Part shown: positions 26,830 to 33,814 of the stretch, piece after piece
How the letters are laid out: each line of letters begins with the position of its first letter
Numbering within the stretch: the first letter of the stretch is position 1
DNA from: Halomarinibacterium sp041392125
Lineage (GTDB): Bacteria > Bacteroidota > Bacteroidia > Flavobacteriales > Flavobacteriaceae
Reading direction: 5' to 3'
NCBI GenBank assembly: GCA_041392125.1
Contig: JAWKMR010000005.1
Coordinates: 124,001 to 188,000, forward strand
Length of the DNA stretch: 64,000 nt
Program-made: the position numbers and the translations under genes
The notes under the pieces: model-generated
Told to the model about the DNA's origin: nothing
Database searches by the model: none
The model's input: only the letters and a program-made list of their open reading frames with translations

Positions 26830-29679
26830 TTATAGGTGTTTTGAAGCGTATTCTGAAGGAGAACATTGAAAAAATTCCTTAAAAGTGGTACTAAAATAGG
26901 CATGATCATTAAATCCAACCTGATAACCAATCCCCGCAATGGAGTCGTGGGGTTTCTCCAGCAAGCGTGCTGCTAACTTGATTCTTTCAGACTTAACAAA
27001 ATTGGAAGTTGATAATCCGGTAAGGGCTTTTATTTTTCGATGTAATTGCATTCTGCTTAAATGCATTGCAGTAGCAAACTTATCGGGTGTAAAGTCTGAA
27101 TCCATTAAATGAATTGCAAAAACCTCTCGTAATTTTGAAACAAATTGCTGCTCGTCTGAAGGCATGGCTACTTCAAAAGGTTTTAAAATCAGTTCCTTTT
27201 CATAACTTTCCCTAATAGATTTTCGAATGGCAAGTAAATTTTCAAGCTTAGCCTTTAACAAGGCTGCATTAAAAGGTTTTAGAATATAATCATCGGCTCC
27301 ATTTTTAGTACCTATTAATTCATTTTCAGCACCCGATTTAGCCGTAAGTAGTACGATGGGAATATGGCTGGTTCTAATATCAGATTTCAGGGTTTTACAA
27401 AGTGCCGTTCCATCCTTACCGGGCATCATCACATCACTGATGATTAAATCAGGAATATTTCTAAAAGCCATTTCCTCTCCCGAAAGACCATCATGAGATT
27501 GTATAATATGATAGGATTGTGATAAAATTTCTGTAAGAAATAACATCATATCTTTATTATCATCAATAAGCAACAGTATGGGTAAATCTTTTGGATTATT
27601 AGTACTATCTAAATCTGAATATTCATTTTCTTCCTCTCCCATTTGAAATTCATTCGAAAAGGAAAAAGGTTGTTTGTTTTCCTCACTATCCACCTCAGCA
27701 CATGGAAAATGACACAGAAAAGTAGTTCCTTTATTTTTTTTGCTTTCTACAGAAATACTTCCGTTAAGAAGCTCAACCCATTGTTTGACCAGGTAGAGCC
27801 CTAACCCGATACCGGGACGTTTATCATCTAATTGATAATAGCGTTGAAATATTTTAGAAATATCTTCCGAGGACAGTACATTACCTGTATTGGTAAGTTC
27901 AAAAAACAAAACACCACCGGTATATTCCAATGTTCCCTTAATGCTTCCATTTTCGGGGCAATATTTTACTGCGTTAGAAAACAGGTTCCCTAATATTTTC
28001 TGTGTTATCTCAACATCCAAAACAATAGGATTGGCAAGTTCTCCTATAGCAATATGAAAGGAAATATTTTTTTCTTTAGCTAAAAACGAAAATCCTTCTA
28101 CCAAAGAATGTACAAATCCAAAATTGGCTATTGTTTCAGAGTGTATCTTAATAGATCCCGATTCTAATTTTGAAAGATCAAACACTTGATTTACTAATCC
28201 CTCTAAGGAAATGGTATTTTTCTTTATTAAATCCAGCTGTACTAATTGCTCCCTGTTATAGGTCTCTTTATTCACAAAAAGTTCTTCCAAAGGGCCTTTA
28301 ATAAGTGTAAGAGGCGTGCGTAGTTCGTGGGAGATGGTAGTGAAGAAATTAGATTTTATGAGATCTAATTCTTTTAATTTTTGATTAATTTTTTGCTTAT
28401 TTCGAAACATCCAATACACCAATGCAAAAGCTAGAAGAAGTATAAAACCCACACCGATTAATAAATTCCGTTCCTGTGTTTTTTTTGTTAATTTTAATTC
28501 CTGCTCTTTAGACAACGTTTGAAGCTCGGCTATTTCCTTCGCTTTTTGCTCACTCTTAAAACGTGCTTCCAACTCATTTCTAGCAAGACTTAATTTTTTA
28601 TCATTTAAGCTATCTGAAAGCTGCAACAATTGATTGTTATAAAATAATGCTTCTTTGTAATTTCCCTCTGCGCTTAGATTACTAGCAAAATCCTTGTAAA
28701 GGGATATTTTCATCTCCAGTTGCATTTCTTTGGTATATTCTGAAGCAAGTGCCGTTAATATAACCTTACTCTCATGATGACGTCCCATTTGTGTTAAACA
28801 ACTCGCCTTATTGAGAGACGTTTCAATTTGGAGTTCTATATTATTAACTTCAACTGCCTGAAGATTCGATGCTTCAAAAAACTCCAACGCTTTTGAGCAA
28901 TCTCCTTTTTTCTGAAACAAGATTCCTAAATTATCTGTAGCTCTTGCTATTCCTAATTTATCATTAATTTGTGATTTTATTTTTAACGATTTTCTGAAAT
29001 AATTCTCAGCTGCATCAAAATCTTCCATTTCAATGTAAACGAGCCCCAGATTATTGGCAATGGCCGATATGGCCGGATTAAATTGTATGGCTTCTACCAA
29101 CTTTAGGGCTTCCAGATAACTTTTTTCTGAATCTTTAAATTGTTTTTTTTCCTTGTATAGGGCTCCTAGATTATTAAGAATCTTCGCCATAGAACTGGTA
29201 TCTTTTACTTGAGGCGATAATTCCAAAGCCTTAATATTATAGTTTAATGCTTCTTCATAAAACAGCATACTTCTGTACACACTGGCTTTTTCGGTATACG
29301 TAGAAATTAACCATGAAAGGGGACCCTTTTCCTGATAATAATTTTCAGCAATACTTAAATGGTTCAAAGCTGCCTCGTATGCTCCTAATTTAGATTTTGA
29401 TGCAGCCAACCTGAAATTAGAGTTTGCATACAAATCCGCTTCCCCTTTTTGTAATGCTACTTCATTTGCCATCTCTGCATACTGTAAAGCCTTGTTGGGG
29501 TCGTTCCTATTTAACTCATAGTGTAAATCCAGATAAAGATTAATTTTTTTTCGAGGATCCTTGGTATTTTTGATTACTTCCAATAGACTATCTTCTATTG
29601 CTTGTGCGTACATTCCGATGAAAGAAAATAGCATTGAGAAAATAAAAATAACCCTCCTTACTTTTTTTGTTTGTGCCAT
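26830..29679 (-). CDS. One-piece TPR sensor histidine kinase / receiver / AraC regulator (second copy)
   Basis: 949 aa. A signal-like hydrophobic start (9-26) is followed by about eight TPR motifs (40-360), a coiled coil and one transmembrane helix (406-425). HisKA follows with His451 in FFTTISHELRTPLTLIKG. The ATPase domain (about 540-660) has the GIGLGLYL box. The receiver (699-815) has Asp749 in LIISDVMMPGKDG. An AraC helix-turn-helix pair (about 850-949) ends the protein. The TPR part is predicted periplasmic, unlike the Reg_prop sensors of polysaccharide HTCS proteins. It lies directly upstream of the propeller operon, which it probably controls. Its AraC domain is very close to that of the other copy (SRMQLHRKIKALTGLSTS). 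Confidence 0.9.
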   Translation of the reverse strand: MAQTKKVRRVIFIFSMLFSFIGMYAQAIEDSLLEVIKNTKDPRKKINLYLDLHYELNRNDPNKALQYAEMANEVALQKGEADLYANSNFRLAASKSKLGAYEAALNHLSIAENYYQEKGPLSWLISTYTEKASVYRSMLFYEEALNYNIKALELSPQVKDTSSMAKILNNLGALYKEKKQFKDSEKSYLEALKLVEAIQFNPAISAIANNLGLVYIEMEDFDAAENYFRKSLKIKSQINDKLGIARATDNLGILFQKKGDCSKALEFFEASNLQAVEVNNIELQIETSLNKASCLTQMGRHHESKVILTALASEYTKEMQLEMKISLYKDFASNLSAEGNYKEALFYNNQLLQLSDSLNDKKLSLARNELEARFKSEQKAKEIAELQTLSKEQELKLTKKTQERNLLIGVGFILLLAFALVYWMFRNKQKINQKLKELDLIKSNFFTTISHELRTPLTLIKGPLEELFVNKETYNREQLVQLDLIKKNTISLEGLVNQVFDLSKLESGSIKIHSETIANFGFVHSLVEGFSFLAKEKNISFHIAIGELANPIVLDVEITQKILGNLFSNAVKYCPENGSIKGTLEYTGGVLFFELTNTGNVLSSEDISKIFQRYYQLDDKRPGIGLGLYLVKQWVELLNGSISVESKKNKGTTFLCHFPCAEVDSEENKQPFSFSNEFQMGEEENEYSDLDSTNNPKDLPILLLIDDNKDMMLFLTEILSQSYHIIQSHDGLSGEEMAFRNIPDLIISDVMMPGKDGTALCKTLKSDIRTSHIPIVLLTAKSGAENELIGTKNGADDYILKPFNAALLKAKLENLLAIRKSIRESYEKELILKPFEVAMPSDEQQFVSKLREVFAIHLMDSDFTPDKFATAMHLSRMQLHRKIKALTGLSTSNFVKSERIKLAARLLEKPHDSIAGIGYQVGFNDHAYFSTTFKEFFQCSPSEYASKHL

Positions 29680-29727
29680 ATTAATCTATTGGTAATTTAA
29701 AGTTCAAAAATTACAAAAGATTTTAGA

Positions 29728-29755
29728 ATACAATTTCAGTATTGTATCATACAAT
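29728..29755. repeat. Three-arm inverted repeat ATACAAT-N6-ATTGTAT-N1-ATACAAT
   Basis: Arms at 29728-29734, 29741-29747 and 29749-29755 form two alternative hairpins or palindromic sites. The element lies 49-76 bp upstream of the second sensor/AraC gene. An adjacent TGTTACAAT (29755-29763) resembles the operator core in reverse. It is a possible autoregulatory site. Confidence 0.5.
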
Positions 29756-29869
29756 GTTACAATAACAAAAATAATCACTCTCAATTAGGCATATTGTATG
29801 GGTTCTCTCTTTTTAGTAGACTCCTAGAATGTCAAAAAACAAAGCGTTCTTCTTAAAACCTTTCGATAT

Positions 29870-30289
29870 TTACCCTTCTGTTTTATCGAACAGAATCACT
29901 TCTCCTTCAGTTGAATTGGTAATGGTCAACTGACTTTCTGAGATGGAATCAATCACGGCAGATTGCGATTCATCACCAAGCATTAATGTTAAGTTTACTC
30001 CATTTGAAAGGATATAATTGGCGGTAACAGCACCTAAAGATTCACAACTACCCGAAGAGTCATCAAATACATCAATATTAAATGTTCCGTTATTCATAAA
30101 CTGAATGTACCCCTTTTTTTCACACTCGGTATAACTCCCCGGTGTTTTGGATTGAAAATACCATTTACCAGATACAAGCAGTTGTTGATTGGTTTGTTGT
30201 TGTGATTGATTGTCGTCATCATCATTGTTTTTATTACAGCCAAAACAAAATAATAAAAGAGTAATGCTTAAAATTTGAAGTGATTTCAT
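29870..30289 (-). CDS. Lipocalin-like lipoprotein
   Basis: 139 aa. Lipoprotein signal with FCFGC lipobox (Cys18), then an Asp/Gln/Asn-rich linker (KNNDDDDNQSQQQTNQQ). A small beta domain with SGKWYFQSK and GYIQFMNNGTFNI follows the pattern of Bacteroidetes lipocalin-like (Lipocalin_4) proteins. It should be membrane anchored, possibly surface exposed because of the acidic linker. It lies 16 bp after the 1060-aa fibre gene on the same strand and likely belongs to that operon. Ligand unknown. Confidence 0.75.
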   Translation of the reverse strand: MKSLQILSITLLLFCFGCNKNNDDDDNQSQQQTNQQLLVSGKWYFQSKTPGSYTECEKKGYIQFMNNGTFNIDVFDDSSGSCESLGAVTANYILSNGVNLTLMLGDESQSAVIDSISESQLTITNSTEGEVILFDKTEG

Positions 30290-30305
30290 AGTATTAAAGT
30301 TTAAA

Positions 30306-33300
30306 TTATTTATTGTTTTCTAGTTTTTCTAATCGCTGCTCAAGAACATTTATTTTCTCATTTTGAGCCTTAATAATTTCTTGCTGTTCTTTAATGGCAT
30401 TGATTAATACAAAATCCATAGCACCGTAATCGACTCCCAAATAAGTTTCACCAGAAGCCTTTTCATCGGATTTGTATTCCCATTCTTTTACCATATAAGG
30501 GGCTACTTTTTGAAGTTCCTGAGCAATGGTACCTACCCCTGTTTCTGAAGGCATTCCTGCTTTACCATTGTAGGTAAACCACACCGGATTGATTTGTTCC
30601 AATACCTCCAAACCATCTTTAAACGCATGCACATTTGTTTTTAAACGCTCATCAGAAGCTACCGTCCAAGTAGAGGAAGTAGGTTTTGCAGCCGAATTGG
30701 TATTTAATTGTAGCTGATACGCAGGTATGGCCGCCCCAATACCAATGGGATCTGCAAAATAATTGGAGGTACCGCCAAACCCCCAACTGAAATAACTTCC
30801 ATCGTACCATAAAGCCTCCGAACCATTTACACGTAATGCTACTGCAGCGCCAGCAATCCCTTCATTTAAATTGGCTAACCCATTTACAGATAGTGTATAA
30901 CCGGGTGTTGTAGTATTAACCCCTACTCTATTGACGCTTGAATCTACACTAAGAGTTCCTCCATCCACATATAAATCACCATTATTATCTGCTTGTATAA
31001 ATAGGGAGCTATTGGTATTTGTAATAATTTCATTCCCATCTATTCGCAAAGATCCACCTACCTCAAGAACTCCTGTCCCTACAGTTCCCGAAGCATCCGT
31101 AGTTGCAGTGATTTCAGTTCTGCCATTAATTCGCAAGAGATTGGTATCAAATTCGCCATAAATAAGTGCGTTATTAGCATTGGCGTTTGTATTCTCAATG
31201 TAAAGTTTATTGCTATTTGTTTCAAAATAACCTGCATTATTTCCTAAAAAAACATTCCCAAATCCGCCTGTATTTGAATATCCGGCAGAAGCTCCAATAA
31301 CTACATTATTATCGGTAACAAGGCTACTATATCCAGCGGAAGGGCCTATCACCACATTATTGGAACCTCCATTCATATTATATAAGGATTCAAAACCCAT
31401 AGCAATATTACCAATACCATTTAAATTTGAATATAAAGCCGCATAGCCGACACCCACATTAGAATGGCCTCCATCATTAAGGTTTAATGCATTACTCCCT
31501 AGTGCTACATTACCAATTCCAGAACTATTAACACCTAAGGCAGCGCTACCCAAAGCCGTGTTCGCAAATCCATCTATATTTCCTGCTAATGCATACCACC
31601 CCACAGCCGTATTATCATACCCATCAATATTGCCTGATAACACACTATAACCCACCCCTGTATTATGTTCTCCTGAAGTATTCCCTATGAGTCCATAGGC
31701 TCCAATGGCTATATTTTGATTATTGGTAGCATCATCATTTGCTCCTGCAGAAACACCAAGAAAAATAGAAGATCCGTCATCGGTTCCATCGTTGTCTGAT
31801 TTCCCATCCGTTAAATCATTAATCTTATGAATAACGGCAGCAGTAGCATCTGTCCAAGACGTATTTCCAACCCCGTCTGTTTGCATAATTTGATTCGCCG
31901 TTCCTCTTGATGCAGGAAGTGAATAGGTATTTACCGTATTTGTTCCAATAGCTACCGTTCCTAAAAAATAGCCGGCATAACTTCCGGTTTTAGTGACATC
32001 ACTATAAACACCATAGTGCGTACCTCCTTCTCCGGACGGAATAAAATTATGACTACCATATTTATTACCTGTTCCAGCACCATGAACATAATTCCGAATC
32101 CCATAGTTCGCGCCTGTTCCATTCGCTATCACATCGCTATAGAATCCATGATGCTCCCCTGTTCCATTTCCAAAAGTGGTTGCTTTATACGCAAAATGCC
32201 AGCCATTACCACTATTCCCAATAGAACTCACACTGCCATATTGGTCTCCTGTTCCGGTTCCCAATAAACTATTATAACTACCATGATGATCTCCCGTTCC
32301 ACTACCTCCCAGCAGGTTATAGGTTCCGTACTGTGCTCCATTCCCATTATTAGAAATGTTACTGTAAGTACCATATTGTGTACCACTACCGGTGCCAGAA
32401 AGTTCGTTCCGTACCCCAAGATGAGTCGACGTTCCGGTATTATCAATAATATTATAGGTAGCCGTTTGTTGTCCGTTACCTGTTCCTCGTAAATGGTTTG
32501 TGGTTCCCTCATGCCAACCGTCTCCGGTATTATCAATATAATTCAACATACCTCTTTGAAGTCCCGAACCTGTACCTGATAGCGTCGTTAACACTCCATC
32601 GTGAAGTCCTGTTCCACTGCCATCAATTAAAATGTTTATACCTCGATGAATTCCATTACCATTACCTGAAATTAATGTATTCGTTCCCAAATGATACCCG
32701 TCTGAAGTATTTTCAATGGAATGAATAACACCCATTATTTGACTATTTCCAGCACCTAAAAAGCGGTTGTAGGTACCAAACTGATTCCCTCCTCCCGTAT
32801 TGGAAATGGCATTATATGTTCCAACTTGCGTTCCTGTCCCTGCTCCATATAAAAAGTTGTAGGCTCCATAATGATTTCCACTACCACTACCGTTTACATT
32901 GGTTAAAAGACCATAATGAAATCCGTTCCCAGCAGAATTAACGGTTGCCGAAAAACCCAATTTCTGAAAATTATCACTGGAGGTAATGTTCACATAAGAG
33001 CCAATTTGGTTAATATCGGATGCACTAGTCATATTTACATAGGTCCCCCGTTCTAATTGGGTATCGATTTCCAAGGGATAATCGGCCGTATTCTTCCCAA
33101 TGGCCACATTTCCTAAAGTGTAAACATCATCGGTAATGGCATCCGGACTAGTGGTGGTTCCTTCTTCATACCAGTCATCATCGTTACTCGAGCCATTAGA
33201 CACCATAACCCAGTCCGGTATGCTTTGGTCCCAATAGTAAAATCCTTTTGCAGGGGTACCATTCCCTGTTGCAAAAACCATCATTCCATCTTGCGCTGCG

Positions 33301-33488
33301 GTAGGTGACACAGCCGGAAAATCATCAATGCGTGGGATAAGGATACCGTCGTTATTATTAGGTGTTGCCACATTGCTGGACGTGATGTCCAGCGTGGCAT
33401 TAGGACTGGTAGTGTTAATACCTACTTGGGCAAAAAAAGGAAGGGGCAAAAAAAGGAACGCAACTTTCAGAAGGATACAATTTTTCAT
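30306..33488 (-). CDS. Chimeric fibre protein with 15-residue and YadA-like repeats plus peptidase S74 domain
   Basis: 1060 aa. Signal peptide to residue 20 (PLPFFAQ), then the second N-module subtype (DGILIPRIDDFP, GNGTPAKGFYYWD). About twenty-one 15-residue units span roughly 185-505 (GTGTQVGTYNAISNT). A linker follows, then YadA-like 17-residue units at about 575-775 (NTAVGWYALAGNIDGFA). Residues 945-1030 are peptidase S74, starting SDERLK with Ser945 and Lys950; a coiled coil ends the protein. It thus joins both repeat types that occur separately at 1-7 kb. The S74 domain is close to that of the 1088-aa fibre (NPVWFTYNGKA, GVGTIAQELQ). It is preceded by a 48-aa ORF and sensor/AraC copy one. 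Confidence 0.88.
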   Translation of the reverse strand: MKNCILLKVAFLFLPLPFFAQVGINTTSPNATLDITSSNVATPNNNDGILIPRIDDFPAVSPTAAQDGMMVFATGNGTPAKGFYYWDQSIPDWVMVSNGSSNDDDWYEEGTTTSPDAITDDVYTLGNVAIGKNTADYPLEIDTQLERGTYVNMTSASDINQIGSYVNITSSDNFQKLGFSATVNSAGNGFHYGLLTNVNGSGSGNHYGAYNFLYGAGTGTQVGTYNAISNTGGGNQFGTYNRFLGAGNSQIMGVIHSIENTSDGYHLGTNTLISGNGNGIHRGINILIDGSGTGLHDGVLTTLSGTGSGLQRGMLNYIDNTGDGWHEGTTNHLRGTGNGQQTATYNIIDNTGTSTHLGVRNELSGTGSGTQYGTYSNISNNGNGAQYGTYNLLGGSGTGDHHGSYNSLLGTGTGDQYGSVSSIGNSGNGWHFAYKATTFGNGTGEHHGFYSDVIANGTGANYGIRNYVHGAGTGNKYGSHNFIPSGEGGTHYGVYSDVTKTGSYAGYFLGTVAIGTNTVNTYSLPASRGTANQIMQTDGVGNTSWTDATAAVIHKINDLTDGKSDNDGTDDGSSIFLGVSAGANDDATNNQNIAIGAYGLIGNTSGEHNTGVGYSVLSGNIDGYDNTAVGWYALAGNIDGFANTALGSAALGVNSSGIGNVALGSNALNLNDGGHSNVGVGYAALYSNLNGIGNIAMGFESLYNMNGGSNNVVIGPSAGYSSLVTDNNVVIGASAGYSNTGGFGNVFLGNNAGYFETNSNKLYIENTNANANNALIYGEFDTNLLRINGRTEITATTDASGTVGTGVLEVGGSLRIDGNEIITNTNSSLFIQADNNGDLYVDGGTLSVDSSVNRVGVNTTTPGYTLSVNGLANLNEGIAGAAVALRVNGSEALWYDGSYFSWGFGGTSNYFADPIGIGAAIPAYQLQLNTNSAAKPTSSTWTVASDERLKTNVHAFKDGLEVLEQINPVWFTYNGKAGMPSETGVGTIAQELQKVAPYMVKEWEYKSDEKASGETYLGVDYGAMDFVLINAIKEQQEIIKAQNEKINVLEQRLEKLENNK

Positions 33489-33505
33489 AGTGTCTTAATT
33501 TTAGA

Positions 33506-33652
33506 TTACTCTCTTTTAAAGCGGGTGGTTTTAATTACTTTGTCTTTGTGAATAATGGTAAGGGTATATTCCCCTTTTTCGAGATGGTTTACATTCAGAT
33601 AAATTGTTTTGGAAAGAAATTTATCCAATGTGCCTTCGTATTTGTTCATCAT
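33506..33652 (-). CDS. Small ORF (48 aa) between the first sensor/AraC gene and the fibre gene
   Basis: The ATG at 33652 (MMNKYEGTLDKF) runs to TAA at 33506, with an in-frame stop 21 bp upstream. The sequence SKTIYLNVNHLEKGEYTLTI then HKDKVIKTTRF resembles the beta-strand pattern at the end of T9SS sorting domains, but there is no signal peptide. It lies 17 bp upstream of the fibre ATG and 59 bp downstream of a TAGTTTTG box, so it is the first frame in the operon. It may be a real small protein, or the remnant of a lost T9SS gene. Confidence 0.55.
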   Translation of the reverse strand: MMNKYEGTLDKFLSKTIYLNVNHLEKGEYTLTIIHKDKVIKTTRFKRE

Positions 33653-33711
33653 AAAAGCAATGCATAAGGTTTAAAACCACTTTCAAAAAAGAACTATTAG
33701 TTTCTTTCTCT

Positions 33712-33719
33712 CAAAACTA
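33712..33719 (-). promoter_or_regulatory. -7 box (TAGTTTTG) of the fibre/lipoprotein operon
   Basis: A minus-strand TAnnTTTG match lies 59 bp before the 48-aa ORF. It is identical to the -7 box of the propeller operon at 26755-26762. Confidence 0.65.
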
Positions 33720-33748
33720 TACGGAACAAAAACAAAACGATGCCAAGG

Positions 33749-33777
33749 GTGTAACAAATACTACCACCCGTGTAACA
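33749..33777 (-). promoter_or_regulatory. Predicted AraC-type operator: two GTGTAACA direct repeats, 21 bp apart
   Basis: GTGTAACA occurs at 33749-33756 and 33770-33777 on the plus strand. The TGTAACA cores begin 31 and 52 bp beyond the -7 box, the same distances as in the propeller operon. The site lies between the end of the first sensor/AraC gene (33815) and the 48-aa ORF. Confidence 0.65.
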
Positions 33778-33814
33778 CGTTTGTATTTAAGGGGCTTACG
33801 AAGCGGTAAGGGGA

